Below are positions 41,316 to 50,716 of a DNA stretch of 64,000 nucleotides, one piece after another. The notes under the pieces were generated by a model. The model saw only the letters and a program-made list of their open reading frames with translations, made no database searches and was not told the DNA's origin. Location of the stretch: NCBI RefSeq assembly GCF_013032855.1, contig NZ_WQDA01000001.1, positions 565,501 to 629,500 on the forward strand, in the 5' to 3' direction. Both the position numbers and the translations under genes were made by a program. Numbering within the stretch: position 1 is the stretch's first letter; each line of letters starts with the position of its first letter. The stretch comes from Ruegeria arenilitoris (lineage in GTDB: Bacteria; Pseudomonadota; Alphaproteobacteria; Rhodobacterales; Rhodobacteraceae).

Positions 41316-42743
41316 GTGAGCGATCACACCCCAGCCCCCAGCCTTTACGCCGCAAGGGAACCGATCTTTCCACGGCGCGTTTCCGGCAAGTTTCGGAACC
41401 TCAAGTGGATCATAATGGCCGTCACGCTTGGCATCTACTATGTGACGCCGTGGATCCGGTGGGATCGGGGGCCCAGCCTTCCGGATCAGGCGGTGCTGCT
41501 GGATCTTGCGAACCGCCGCTTTTACTTCTTCTGGATCGAGATCTGGCCACACGAATTCTACTTTGTGGCCGGACTGCTGATCATGGCCGGCTTGGGCCTG
41601 TTCCTGTTTACGTCGGCCTTGGGGCGGGTGTGGTGCGGCTATGCCTGCCCACAGACGGTTTGGACCGACCTTTTCATTCTGGTCGAGCGCTGGATCGAAG
41701 GCGATCGAAACGCCCGCCTGCGCCTTCATCGTCAGAAGAAGCTGGATTTCCGTAAGGCCCGGCTGCGATTGACCAAATGGGTGGTCTGGTTCCTGATCGG
41801 TCTGGCGACCGGCGGGGCCTGGGTGTTCTATTTCGCGGATGCGCCGACCCTGGCGCGGGACCTTGTGACCGGCAACGCTCATCCGATCGCCTATACCACC
41901 ATGCTGGTTCTGACCGGCACGACCTTTTTCTTCGGCGGGTTCGCGCGAGAGCAGATCTGTATCTATGCCTGTCCGTGGCCGCGAATTCAGGCGGCGATGA
42001 TGGACGAGGACACGCTGGTGGTCGGCTACCGAGAATGGCGGGGCGAGCCGCGCGGCAAGGGCAAACGGACGGCCGACTCTGAACTGGGCGACTGCATCGA
42101 TTGCATGGCCTGCGTCAATGTCTGCCCGGTCGGGATCGACATCCGTGATGGCCAACAGCTGGAGTGCATAACCTGCGCGCTGTGCATCGATGCCTGCGAC
42201 GACATGATGGCCAAGATCGGCAAGCCGCGCGGTCTGATCGACTATATGGCGCTCAGCGACGAAACACATGAACGCGCAGGCCAGCCTCCCAAGAACGTGT
42301 GGAAGCACATCCTGCGGCCCCGGACGATCATGTATACCGCGCTTTGGTCGCTGGTGGGATTTGGCCTGCTGTTTGCGTTGTTCATCCGGTCGGATATCGA
42401 TCTGACGGTGGCGCCGGTGCGCAATCCGACATTCGTGACCATGTCCGACGGTTCGATCCGCAACACCTACGACGTGCGGTTGCGGAACAAACATGGCGAA
42501 GACCGCCTGTTCAAACTGTCTCTAGTCGGTGACCCAAGCCTGCAGGTTCAGATTGAAGGAACGGAACTGGATACGGTAAACGTCACTGCGGACACGGCAC
42601 AGTTGACCCGGGTCTACATCGTCGCCGCGAAAGATACAGCGCCCGCAACGGCGGAAACGACACCGGTCCGGATCTGGGTCGAAGATCTGCAAAGCGGCGA
42701 GCGCGCCTATAAGGACACCACGTTCAACGGGCGGGGGAACTGA
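41316..42743 (+). CDS. ccoG: cbb3 oxidase assembly ferredoxin-type protein CcoG (FixG, RdxA)
   Basis: 475-residue membrane protein with about five transmembrane segments and a ferredoxin-like domain. The motifs CIDCMACVNVCPVGIDIR and CITCALCIDACDDMM supply two 4Fe-4S clusters, and membrane-embedded Cys motifs GYACPQTVW and IYACPWPRIQ are characteristic. The C-terminal Ig-like FixG_C domain is present. CcoG reduces Cu(II) to Cu(I) during cbb3 oxidase maturation. The start is GTG with GGAG eight bases upstream; an overlapping ATG at 41311 is in a frame that stops at once. First gene of ccoGHIS. Confidence 0.96.
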   Translation: MSDHTPAPSLYAAREPIFPRRVSGKFRNLKWIIMAVTLGIYYVTPWIRWDRGPSLPDQAVLLDLANRRFYFFWIEIWPHEFYFVAGLLIMAGLGLFLFTSALGRVWCGYACPQTVWTDLFILVERWIEGDRNARLRLHRQKKLDFRKARLRLTKWVVWFLIGLATGGAWVFYFADAPTLARDLVTGNAHPIAYTTMLVLTGTTFFFGGFAREQICIYACPWPRIQAAMMDEDTLVVGYREWRGEPRGKGKRTADSELGDCIDCMACVNVCPVGIDIRDGQQLECITCALCIDACDDMMAKIGKPRGLIDYMALSDETHERAGQPPKNVWKHILRPRTIMYTALWSLVGFGLLFALFIRSDIDLTVAPVRNPTFVTMSDGSIRNTYDVRLRNKHGEDRLFKLSLVGDPSLQVQIEGTELDTVNVTADTAQLTRVYIVAAKDTAPATAETTPVRIWVEDLQSGERAYKDTTFNGRGN

Positions 42744-42746
42744 ACC

Positions 42747-43205
42747 ATGGCCGAGCGCAAATTCACCGGAAAGCACGCTCTTGCGGTTTTTGTCGGGTCC
42801 TTCGGGGTCATCATCGCCGTCAATCTGGTGCTGGCCTACAAAGCAGTCGCGACATTTCCCGGGCTCGAGGTCAAGAACTCCTACGTTGCCAGTCAGGAGT
42901 TCAATGAAAAGCTGCAGGAGCAGCAGTCTCTGGGCTGGGATGCAGACGTGGAAACCAAGGGCGGCCTGCTGATCCTTCGCATCACGGATGCGCAAGGCGT
43001 GCCTGTGCGGGTGGCCGAGCTGCAGGCCGTGGTCGGCCGCGCAACTCATATGCGCGAGGATTTTTCGCCGGACTTCACCTTTGACGGTGTGGCGTATTCC
43101 ACCCCGGCGACACTTGGAAAGGGCAACTGGAATGTCCGTATCGTCGCGCGCGATGCGGACGGCGCGGAATTCAGTCGGCGCATTCCGTTGTACATCAAGG
43201 GTTAG
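42747..43205 (+). CDS. ccoH: cbb3 oxidase assembly protein CcoH (FixH)
   Basis: 152-residue protein with one N-terminal transmembrane segment (about 9-29, LAVFVGSFGVIIAVNLVLAY) and a periplasmic FixH domain beginning YKAVATFPGLEVKNSYVASQEFN, the family signature. CcoH contacts CcoN during assembly of the cbb3 complex. It starts three bases after the ccoG stop and is followed closely by ccoI. Confidence 0.95.
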   Translation: MAERKFTGKHALAVFVGSFGVIIAVNLVLAYKAVATFPGLEVKNSYVASQEFNEKLQEQQSLGWDADVETKGGLLILRITDAQGVPVRVAELQAVVGRATHMREDFSPDFTFDGVAYSTPATLGKGNWNVRIVARDADGAEFSRRIPLYIKG

Positions 43206-43209
43206 GCTG

Positions 43210-45387
43210 ATGTCGTCGCGGGTGACATCCGGGACCGCAGCCTGCCCGGGCTGCATCGCGGCTCCGGCGGAACCGGCCAGGCCGGTACCGGTCGACGTTC
43301 AGATCGCGCTGTCACTGCCGGGCATTCATTGCTCGGCCTGCATTGCCAATGTCGAACGTGCGTTGAACGCGCACCCCGGCGTACAGGACGCGCGGGTCAA
43401 CCTGACGCTCAAGCGCGCTCTGATCAAGGCGGGGCCCGAGGTTCGGGCAACGGATCTGATCCCGGTCCTCGATCGGGCCGGGTACGAGGCGCATGAGCTG
43501 GATCCGGGTGCCCTGTCAGCCACGCAATCGGACAAGGCCGGACGGGACCTGCTGATGCGGCTCGCGGTCGCCGGCTTTGCATCGATGAACGTGATGCTGC
43601 TGTCAGTGTCCGTCTGGTCCGGCGCCACTGACGCGACGCGCGACATGTTTCACTGGATATCGGCGGCCATCGCCCTCCCGGCCATTGCGTTCTCGGCCCA
43701 ACCGTTTTTTGCCAACGCGTGGAGCGCGCTGCGTGTTCGCCGCCTGAACATGGACGTGCCGATCGTTCTGGCGATCCTGCTGGCCTTGGTCACTTCGCTT
43801 TGGGAAACGGCGCTGAGCGGTGAGCACGCCTATTTCGATGCGGCTTTGACGCTGACGTTCTTTCTGCTGGCGGGGCGCTATCTGGATTACCGCACCCGTG
43901 CCGCGGCCCGCTCCGCCGCGGAAGAGCTGACAGCCCTCGAGGTGCCGCGCGCCATCAGTCTTGTTGACGGGGCCGAGCGCGAGATCGCTGTTGCCGAACT
44001 GGCCGTCGGTGACCTGATCCTGGTGCGACCAGGGGGGCGGATGCCGGCGGACGGCAAGATCGTGACCGGTGAATCCGAGTTGGACCGGTCGTTGCTGACC
44101 GGTGAAACCCTGCCGGTGTTTGCCCAGCCGGGAACACAGGTCAGCGCGGGTGAGGTCAACCTGACCGGGCCGCTGACCATTCAGGCAACGGCGGTGGGCG
44201 AAGAGACTTCGCTGCACCGCATGGCAGATCTTGTGGCCATCGCGGAATCCGGGCGGTCGCGCTATACGTCCTTGGCGGACAAGGCGGCCAAGCTGTATGC
44301 CCCCGGGGTTCATATCCTGTCCGCACTCAGTTTCGTTGGCTGGTACATCTATTCTGGCGATCTGCGCACAGCTCTGAACATCGCCGCCGCTGTGCTGATC
44401 ATCACCTGCCCCTGTGCGTTGGGGTTGGCGGTTCCTGCGGTCACCACCGCAGCCTCGGGGCGGCTGTTCCGCAAGGGGATGCTGATCAAGGACGCCACCG
44501 CGTTGGAGCGGTTGGCCGAGGTCGACACCGTAGTGTTCGACAAGACCGGAACGCTCACATCAGGCGCGCCTCAACTGGTCAACGGTGGCGAACACACAGG
44601 CCGCGAGATCGAGATCGCTCTGGCCTTGGCACAGGCTTCGGCGCATCCGCTGGCGGTCGCCCTGACCCGGGCCGCTCGGGCCGAGGGGTATACCCCGGCC
44701 GAGGTTGAAAACGTCACCGAGATTCCCGGTCACGGGACCGAAGGCCAGTTTCAGGGGCAACTCGTGCGGCTGGGCCGAGCCGAATGGGTGGGCGCGACGG
44801 AAGGTGATTACACCGCGGCTTGGTTGGCGGTGGGGGACGATCGCCCGGTCGAGTTCCGCTTTGCCGACTCATTGCGCCCCGGCGCCGCCGACGCGGTCGC
44901 GGCTTTGCGCGATGCGGGCAAGGACGTCATCCTCATGTCCGGGGACACGACCAACGCCGTGAAAGCTCTGGCCGAGAAGCTGGGAATCGAGACCTGGATC
45001 GCGCGGGCACTGCCGCAGGACAAGGCGGGACACATTCAGAAGCTGGCAGACCAAGGCCGCCGGGTTTTGATGGTCGGTGACGGGTTGAACGACACAGCCG
45101 CGCTGGCGGCGGCCCATGCCTCGATCTCTCCGGCTTCGGCACTGGATGCGGCCCGTGTGGCTTCGGACATCGTTCTGCTAGGCAATGACCTGTCGCCGAT
45201 CGCCGATGCCTGCCATACTGCTGTCCGGGCGACGCAGCGCATCCGCGAGAATTTTCAGATTGCGACGATCTACAATGTCATCGCGGTGCCTTTGGCCGTT
45301 GCCGGCCTTGCGACGCCCTTGATCGCGGCCTTGGCGATGTCCACATCGTCGATTACCGTATCCCTGAACGCTCTGCGCCTGAGGTGA
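43210..45387 (+). CDS. ccoI: Copper-transporting P1B-type ATPase CcoI (FixI)
   Basis: 725-residue heavy-metal ATPase that supplies copper for the CcoN active site. An N-terminal CPGC pair (Cys12, Cys15) precedes the heavy-metal-associated domain with GIHCSAC (Cys41, Cys44). Membrane motif Cys400-Pro-Cys402, phosphorylation Asp444 in DKTGTLT, the TGES-type loop (VTGESELDRSLLTGE) and GDGLND near the C terminus complete the family. The start at 43210 lies four bases after ccoH, and an upstream in-frame extension inside ccoH was rejected. Confidence 0.96.
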   Translation: MSSRVTSGTAACPGCIAAPAEPARPVPVDVQIALSLPGIHCSACIANVERALNAHPGVQDARVNLTLKRALIKAGPEVRATDLIPVLDRAGYEAHELDPGALSATQSDKAGRDLLMRLAVAGFASMNVMLLSVSVWSGATDATRDMFHWISAAIALPAIAFSAQPFFANAWSALRVRRLNMDVPIVLAILLALVTSLWETALSGEHAYFDAALTLTFFLLAGRYLDYRTRAAARSAAEELTALEVPRAISLVDGAEREIAVAELAVGDLILVRPGGRMPADGKIVTGESELDRSLLTGETLPVFAQPGTQVSAGEVNLTGPLTIQATAVGEETSLHRMADLVAIAESGRSRYTSLADKAAKLYAPGVHILSALSFVGWYIYSGDLRTALNIAAAVLIITCPCALGLAVPAVTTAASGRLFRKGMLIKDATALERLAEVDTVVFDKTGTLTSGAPQLVNGGEHTGREIEIALALAQASAHPLAVALTRAARAEGYTPAEVENVTEIPGHGTEGQFQGQLVRLGRAEWVGATEGDYTAAWLAVGDDRPVEFRFADSLRPGAADAVAALRDAGKDVILMSGDTTNAVKALAEKLGIETWIARALPQDKAGHIQKLADQGRRVLMVGDGLNDTAALAAAHASISPASALDAARVASDIVLLGNDLSPIADACHTAVRATQRIRENFQIATIYNVIAVPLAVAGLATPLIAALAMSTSSITVSLNALRLR

Positions 45388-45392
45388 TCCTT

Positions 45393-45551
45393 ATGGAAGT
45401 TCTGGCCTATTTGATACCGATTTCGCTGCTGTTGGGCGGTGTTGGGCTGGTGGCGTTCATCTACACGGTCCGCAGCAACCAATATGACGACCCCGAAGGC
45501 GATGCCCGACGGATTCTGAGCAACGAGTGGGATGATCGCCCCAAGTCCTGA
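45393..45551 (+). CDS. ccoS: cbb3 oxidase maturation protein CcoS (FixS)
   Basis: A 52-residue frame starting MEVLAYLIPISLLLGGVGLVAFIYTVRSN, one membrane span, followed by a short acidic tail with QYDDPEGDARRIL, the signature of CcoS. CcoS is needed to insert cofactors (haem b and CuB) into CcoN. It lies five bases after ccoI and closes the ccoGHIS operon. Confidence 0.95.
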   Translation: MEVLAYLIPISLLLGGVGLVAFIYTVRSNQYDDPEGDARRILSNEWDDRPKS

Positions 45552-45579
45552 CCGGGTGCAATCGTGATGCCGACGGCCC

Positions 45580-45608
45580 TTGAAATTGCCGCAATGCCCG
45601 GCTATGTC
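45580..45608 (+). promoter_or_regulatory. Putative secE promoter
   Basis: TTGAAA (45580-45585), a 17-base spacer and TATGTC (45603-45608) lie 33 bases before the secE start. No tRNA-Trp gene, which precedes secE in many bacteria, is visible in the gap. Confidence 0.55.
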
Positions 45609-45640
45609 CGGCCCATCCGCTAGAAGAGAGATCAAGCCTA

Positions 45641-45838
45641 ATGGCCACCACAAACCCGATCCAGTTCATTCAGCAAGTCCGTGCCGAAGTTGCGAAGGTC
45701 GTCTGGCCGACGCGGCGCGAGGTTCTGCTGACCACGGTCATGGTGTTCATCATGGCGGCTCTGACTGCCGTGTTCTTTGCTCTGGTGGATCTGGGCATTC
45801 GCGGCGGTCTGCAACTGATCCTGGGTATGTTCAGCTAA
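45641..45838 (+). CDS. secE: Preprotein translocase subunit SecE
   Basis: 65-residue short-form SecE with one C-terminal membrane span (VMVFIMAALTAVFFALVDLGI). The conserved amphipathic cytoplasmic helix contains VRAEVAKVVWPTRREVL, the signature of the family. It clamps SecY in the SecYEG channel. It begins the secE-nusG pair; about 250 bases separate it from nusG, a longer gap than usual. Confidence 0.96.
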   Translation: MATTNPIQFIQQVRAEVAKVVWPTRREVLLTTVMVFIMAALTAVFFALVDLGIRGGLQLILGMFS

Positions 45839-46085
45839 AGCCGACTGCCGGGTCCCGTCGGATCGCGCCGAGGTGCGCCCGCTTCGGGCGCCCGACCGGC
45901 ACTGCCCCCTTGCACAGCAGGCAATGTCAGAGTAGTTGACGCGGGACCTTTCGGGATGGGCGTGCGGCGATTCGGACTGCGCGCCGCTTTTTATTCCGGA
46001 ACACGCGGCCGGACCGCGACAAAATTTCAATTCAGGTGCGTCCGCCCGACGCGGCGCGCCAAAGGCAAACAAGGACGACAGGTTC

Positions 46086-46619
46086 ATGGCGAAACGGTGG
46101 TACTCGGTCAGCGTTCTTTCGAATTTCGAAAAGAAGATCGCAGAGCAGATCCGCACGTCGGTGGCCGAGCACGGCCTTGAGGACGAGATCGACGAGGTTC
46201 TGGTTCCCACCGAAGAGGTCATCGAGGTGCGCCGGGGCAAGAAGGTCACGACTGAACGCCGTTTCATGCCCGGCTACGTTCTGGTGCACATGGAAATGTC
46301 GGATCAGGGCTATCACCTGATCAACTCGATCAACCGGGTCACCGGTTTCCTGGGTCCGCAGGGCCGCCCGATGCCGATGCGCGACGCCGAGGTGAACCAG
46401 ATTCTCAACCGTGTTCAGGAAGGTGAAGAAGCACCCAAGCTGATGATCAGCTTCGAGGTTGGCGAGAAGGTCAAAGTCAACGACGGCCCGTTCGAGGATT
46501 TCGACGGTATGGTCGAGGGCGTGGACGACGAGAACCAGAAGCTGAAGGTTACCGTCTCGATCTTCGGGCGCGAAACTCCGGTCGAGCTGGACTTTACGCA
46601 GGTCACCAAGCAGAGCTGA
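46086..46619 (+). CDS. nusG: Transcription elongation/termination factor NusG
   Basis: 177-residue NusG. The NGN domain ([18 protein letters not shown] ... [14 protein letters not shown]) binds RNA polymerase, and the C-terminal KOW domain ([25 protein letters not shown]) contacts Rho or ribosomal protein S10. Length is typical. A longer frame reaches back to 45936, but the ATG at 46086 matches the family start. Two non-ribosomal genes intrude between it and rplJ. Confidence 0.96.
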   Translation: MAKRWYSVSVLSNFEKKIAEQIRTSVAEHGLEDEIDEVLVPTEEVIEVRRGKKVTTERRFMPGYVLVHMEMSDQGYHLINSINRVTGFLGPQGRPMPMRDAEVNQILNRVQEGEEAPKLMISFEVGEKVKVNDGPFEDFDGMVEGVDDENQKLKVTVSIFGRETPVELDFTQVTKQS

Positions 46620-46840
46620 TCTTTCCTGCAGGAACTGATCGTGCAGAAATCGAACGCGCCGCCGTAACAGGCGGCGCAACTGTTTCTGGTGGTTGCCGGT
46701 AAGGTTACGCCACAGCCTTGGCCGCTTGCCCTAACTCCTTGCCTGATGCACACTTGTGCTTGGTACAGGTATGACCGTTGCGCAGCCGGGCTCGTGGGCC
46801 AGAGGATTTGCGCGCAGTGATGCTTTGGGAGGACTCTGTC

Positions 46841-47668
46841 ATGACATCCAAGGCTGCAGGCCCCACGCCACCCGACGAGCTGACCCCGCCTCAGCGGACG
46901 ATGCCTGTGGTCAACACGGTCACCGCCGCCGACATCACCGACTCGCTGAAGGCCGGGTTTTCCGACTTTCTGGCGCGTCCCATAATGAGCGGATTTTTCG
47001 GACTGTTCTATGCCGTCTTCGGGTTTCTGCTGGTCTGGAGCCTGGTCTGGCTTGGCAAGATTTGGATGATCATTCCCGCCGTCGTGGGATTTCCGCTGGT
47101 CGCCCCTTTCGCAGCTGCAGGCCTCTATGAGATGTCGCGTCGACTTCAGGCCGGAGAGGATTTTGGCTGGTCGGAAATACTGACGGTCATGGCCAATCAG
47201 CGTAAGCGGGAGATGGGCTGGATGGCCTTCGTTACGCTGTTCGTTTTCTGGGTATGGATCTACCAGGTTCGGCTTTGGTTGGCGATCATCCTGCAGAATG
47301 CCTCGTTTTCGGATTTCGACGGGTTCCTGAACACCGTGTTCTTTACCCCCCAAGGCTGGGCTTTCCTGGCTGTTGGCACCTGCGTCGGTGCGTTTCTGTC
47401 CGCCGTTCTGTTTTCGGTGACTGTTGTTGCCATGCCCTTGCTGCTGGATCGCGACACCGATTTCGTAACGGCCATGCTTACATCGCTCCGTGTTGTCGCC
47501 GAAAGCCCTGTGGTCATGCTTGGCTGGGCGGCCATCATCTCGGTCACGATGCTGTTGTCGCTGGTGCCGGCGTTCCTTGGGCTTGTCTTTACGTTGCCGA
47601 TCCTTGGGCATACCACTTGGCACCTCTACCAGCGCGCCGTTCAGCTGGAGGCGTCTGCCGGTCCATAG
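46841..47668 (+). CDS. DUF2189 membrane protein
   Basis: 275-residue integral membrane protein of the DUF2189 family, with about six hydrophobic segments. The family pattern is visible in ITDSLKAGFSDFLARPIMSGFFGLFYAVFGF and AAAGLYEMSRRLQAGEDFGWSEIL. GGGAGG about eight bases before the ATG at 46841 supports that start over two upstream in-frame ones. It sits between nusG and rplK, where most bacteria have nothing. Function unknown. Confidence 0.82.
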   Translation: MTSKAAGPTPPDELTPPQRTMPVVNTVTAADITDSLKAGFSDFLARPIMSGFFGLFYAVFGFLLVWSLVWLGKIWMIIPAVVGFPLVAPFAAAGLYEMSRRLQAGEDFGWSEILTVMANQRKREMGWMAFVTLFVFWVWIYQVRLWLAIILQNASFSDFDGFLNTVFFTPQGWAFLAVGTCVGAFLSAVLFSVTVVAMPLLLDRDTDFVTAMLTSLRVVAESPVVMLGWAAIISVTMLLSLVPAFLGLVFTLPILGHTTWHLYQRAVQLEASAGP

Positions 47669-47860
47669 CGGGGGCGGCGCCTGCATGCCGACGAACGCCT
47701 TGGGGCCGCGGCTTCGCCAGCCATCCGGTTTTCAGTGGCATGCCCTTGCCAACCCATTCGTTCCCCTGTAAACGCCGCCCCTATCGTCTTCGGGCGAGAT
47801 TCTCTCGTGGGAGATCGCAGGGATCGCGATTCCGGATCGGACCACGCAACATAAAATCGG

Positions 47861-47876
47861 ATGGGACGCGTCCCAT
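47861..47876 (+). promoter_or_regulatory. Palindrome in the rplK leader, candidate L1 control element
   Basis: ATGGGACGCGTCCCAT is a perfect 16-base palindrome lying 21 bases before the rplK ATG and just upstream of the GAAAGGA ribosome site. In RNA it folds as a six-base stem with a CGCG loop. L1 represses its own operon by binding the rplK leader in other bacteria, so a translational operator is plausible. The rest of the 230-base gap shows no other clear element. Confidence 0.45.
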
Positions 47877-47897
47877 TCACGTTGAAAGGAAAACCAA

Positions 47898-48347
47898 ATG
47901 GCCAAGAAGCTTGCTGGTACGATGAAGCTGCAGGTTCCTGCAGGTCAGGCGAATCCGTCGCCGCCAGTTGGTCCGGCGCTGGGTCAGCGCGGCATCAACA
48001 TCATGGAATTCTGCAAGGCGTTCAACGCCAAGACCGCAGACATGGAGCCCGGCGCTCCGTGCCCGACCGTGATCACCTACTATCAGGACAAGTCCTTCAC
48101 CATGGACATCAAGACGCCGCCCGCGTCTTACTACCTGAAGAAGGCGGCCGGTCTGAAGCCGGTCGGCAAGCGTAACCGCCCCCGTGGCGCGGAGAACCCC
48201 GGCCGTGAGACCGTGGCAACCGTGACCACCAAGCAGGTGCGCGAGATCGCCGAAGCCAAAATGAAGGATCTCAACGCCAACGACGTCGAAGGCGCAATGA
48301 AGATCATCCTGGGCTCGGCCCGTTCCATGGGCATCGAGGTGAAGTAA
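47898..48347 (+). CDS. rplK: 50S ribosomal protein L11
   Basis: 149 residues, typical length. The N-terminal domain opens with [42 protein letters not shown], the classic L11 sequence including the thiostrepton-region prolines. The C-terminal RNA-binding domain ends [15 protein letters not shown]. It forms part of the GTPase-associated centre. It is followed directly by rplA. Confidence 0.98.
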   Translation: MAKKLAGTMKLQVPAGQANPSPPVGPALGQRGINIMEFCKAFNAKTADMEPGAPCPTVITYYQDKSFTMDIKTPPASYYLKKAAGLKPVGKRNRPRGAENPGRETVATVTTKQVREIAEAKMKDLNANDVEGAMKIILGSARSMGIEVK

Positions 48348-48348
48348 G

Positions 48349-49047
48349 ATGGCAAAACTCGGTAAACGTACCCGCGCAGCGCGCGAAGCCGTCGCCGGCA
48401 AGGAAAACCTGTCGGTCGAAGAGGCAGTTGCACTGGTCAAGGCCAACGCAACGTCGAAGTTTGACGAAACCATCGAAATCGCCATGAACCTGGGCGTCGA
48501 CACCCGTCACGCAGACCAGATGGTGCGCGGTGTCGTCGGTCTGCCGAACGGCACCGGCAAGGACATGCGCGTTGCTGTCTTCGCGCGCGGCCCCAAGGCT
48601 GACGAGGCGAAAGAAGCCGGTGCGGACATCGTCGGCGCCGAGGACCTGATGGAAAGCATCCAGGCCGGCAACATCGACTTTGACCGTTGCATCGCAACCC
48701 CGGACATGATGCCGATCGTCGGTCGTCTGGGTAAGGTTCTGGGCCCCCGCAACCTGATGCCGAACCCCAAGGTCGGCACCGTGACCATGGACGTGAAAGC
48801 GGCCGTGGAAGCAGCCAAGGGCGGTGAAGTTCAGTTCAAAGCGGAAAAAGGTGGTGTCGTACACGCAGGCGTTGGCAAGGCGTCGTTCGACGAAGCCAAG
48901 CTGGCGGAAAACGTCCGTGCCTTCATCTCGGCCGTTGCCAAGGCGAAGCCGTCGGGCGCCAAGGGCACCTATATGAAGAAAATCGCGCTGAGCTCGACCA
49001 TGGGCCCCGGCGTGACCGTGGATGTGGCGCAAGCTTCGGGCGAATAA
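48349..49047 (+). CDS. rplA: 50S ribosomal protein L1
   Basis: 232 residues. Typical two-domain L1 with the insert motif [27 protein letters not shown] and the C-terminal GPGVTVD. L1 builds the ribosomal L1 stalk and probably controls the rplKA messenger. Its start lies one base after the rplK stop codon, and a terminator follows the gene. Confidence 0.98.
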   Translation: MAKLGKRTRAAREAVAGKENLSVEEAVALVKANATSKFDETIEIAMNLGVDTRHADQMVRGVVGLPNGTGKDMRVAVFARGPKADEAKEAGADIVGAEDLMESIQAGNIDFDRCIATPDMMPIVGRLGKVLGPRNLMPNPKVGTVTMDVKAAVEAAKGGEVQFKAEKGGVVHAGVGKASFDEAKLAENVRAFISAVAKAKPSGAKGTYMKKIALSSTMGPGVTVDVAQASGE

Positions 49048-49072
49048 GCCGACACGTTCTTTCGGAAATTCG

Positions 49073-49108
49073 AACCCCGGGCGGTCATCCTGCCCGGGGT
49101 TTTCTTTT
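49073..49108 (+). terminator. Rho-independent terminator of rplKA
   Basis: AACCCCGGGC (49073-49082) pairs with GCCCGGGGTT (49092-49101) and is followed by a T-rich tail. It separates rplKA from the converging DUF2254 gene. Confidence 0.93.
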
Positions 49109-49112
49109 GCTC

Positions 49113-50384
49113 TCAAATAGCAGGTTCGACTGTGACCTGATTGGGTATTTCGCGCACGCGTGCCTTGTCGGCCTCCAGCCTGAGGTCGCGCTCGGCAACG
49201 GTCAATGCCTGGTTCGCAGCCGCGTGGGCCGCGGTTGTCATTGCACCGTCTTGAGTCTGCGTTAGTCGGGTCAGCGCGCTGAGAATGGCCTCGTGGACTT
49301 CGACCTTGTCACCGGCATCCCGGGAAATGGCCGCATAAGCGTCACGTAGGAACGTGTCGATCGCGATCTCCGGGGCATGGATCCTCGGGAACTGCGGGTC
49401 GGCGGGTTGGGTGGGCCGCGAGCCAAGTGGCAGGAGAACCCGCAGCAACCTCTCGACCATCTGAATTGCCGTCATCGGGTCGTTGATACCCGGCGAGAGC
49501 GCGCGCTGTGCGATTTCCGACAGGGTTTGAATGCCAAAGCGGGGGTCTTGATTGAAGCTGCGCTCGGTCCCGATCACGAAGGCTTCCCGGATGGTTTCAC
49601 CATCCATTTTCCGGGTCGCTCTGGCCAGGGGTTGGCCTTCGGTCACGAATTGCCCCGGCAGCGCCATGATCCAGATCTCGCAGTCATTCTCTTCGGCGCA
49701 GGAATTCAGCATGCCGACATCCACGTGGCGCACGTTCCCTGTCGAACTGGCCCGCACGTCGTGCCCGGTTCGCGGAACATCCGCGGCGGCTTGATATGGA
49801 ATGGCGCCGAGGCACGGTAGTTCCATGGCTCGGGTCATGGTGTCCCTGGCGTTTTTTTCTATCTTGCGTGCCGTTTCGGAGATGCTGCCATAGCTGGGCA
49901 ACTGGTCGATCCAGAGCAAGAGCGCCAGTGTCACCAAAAAGATCACCACCAAGGTGAACGCAAGCGCAACGGCGATGGATTGCTGGGTGTAGACCCCGGT
50001 TTCGACAAGGATCAGCGATACGAGCGCGAAGATGAATGCGCCGAGAAACGTGGCCAGCACGTTTTGCGAGACACTGTCTTCTTCGATCACCTGCTGGGCG
50101 CGCGGGGAGGACTGGTTCGAGGCCCATCGCTGTGCCGCGACCATGATCGACAGCGAAAAGGTCGTGACCGCCAGCATGGATGACGCCAGAATGCCGAGGA
50201 TCTTTGCCACGGCCTCGGTGCTCAGCCGTTGTGCGAGAAAGTCGGGGACGAAGCCGCCGAGGTAGGTGCCAATCCCCGCGCTGACCACGGCGAGAGCGGC
50301 AATCAGGCTGGTTCGAACCCATAATTGGCGAGAAATCTGACGAAACAGGAATTGCGGCTTGGAAATGGATTTCAACTTGATCAT
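49113..50384 (-). CDS. DUF2254 membrane protein
   Basis: 423-residue membrane protein of the DUF2254 family. About four N-terminal hydrophobic segments (first near 20-40, VRTSLIAALAVVSAGIGTYLGGF) are followed by a soluble C-terminal part containing DPRFGIQTLSEIAQRALSPGINDPMTA, the conserved core. Function unknown. The ATG at 50384 has AGGA seven bases upstream and was preferred to a GTG at 50420. It is inserted on the opposite strand between rplA and rplJ, splitting the ribosomal cluster into two transcription units. Confidence 0.85.
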   Translation of the reverse strand: MIKLKSISKPQFLFRQISRQLWVRTSLIAALAVVSAGIGTYLGGFVPDFLAQRLSTEAVAKILGILASSMLAVTTFSLSIMVAAQRWASNQSSPRAQQVIEEDSVSQNVLATFLGAFIFALVSLILVETGVYTQQSIAVALAFTLVVIFLVTLALLLWIDQLPSYGSISETARKIEKNARDTMTRAMELPCLGAIPYQAAADVPRTGHDVRASSTGNVRHVDVGMLNSCAEENDCEIWIMALPGQFVTEGQPLARATRKMDGETIREAFVIGTERSFNQDPRFGIQTLSEIAQRALSPGINDPMTAIQMVERLLRVLLPLGSRPTQPADPQFPRIHAPEIAIDTFLRDAYAAISRDAGDKVEVHEAILSALTRLTQTQDGAMTTAAHAAANQALTVAERDLRLEADKARVREIPNQVTVEPAI

Positions 50385-50486
50385 GCGTTGATCCTGTTCG
50401 GGTTTGCGGTCATTGTCCACCGGCTTGGGGTTCGGGCCAATTTACCCCTTGGAAACCCCGGCCATCTGCCCTAAAGAGGGCTGCGG

Positions 50487-50716
50487 AATAAAGCGTGCGA
50501 TTCGTCGTGCGCTTTATTTCGTTTCGTCCAAGACGGTGGGTGGGTCCTTCCGGCCCCTTAATTCCCTGCCTGAGACGGGTAAGACCAAAGAATTTCGAGG
50601 GTCCTGACCCTCGGGCGCATTTTGGCCAATCCCGTAACAACGGACCTGAACGCCGGGGCGCAGCCCTCGGCAAATATGAGCCGGGGTGAAACATCGCCCC
50701 TAACTTGGAGAGAACT
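50487..50716 (+). promoter_or_regulatory. Structured leader upstream of rplJ
   Basis: The 332-base gap before rplJ holds a 14-base stem (50487-50500 with 50505-50518, two G-U pairs) capped by a UUCG loop. A second perfect hairpin, CGAGGGTC-CT-GACCCTCG, lies at 50596-50613, and a GGAGAG ribosome site at 50707-50712. L10 leaders in other bacteria bind L10(L12)4 to repress translation; this is a plausible equivalent. The first stem could instead lie in the promoter region of the divergent gene. Confidence 0.5.

Noticed and set aside
45552..45640. Expected tRNA-Trp gene upstream of secE
   Set aside because: I looked for a cloverleaf with CCA anticodon and the T-loop signature and found none in the gap.
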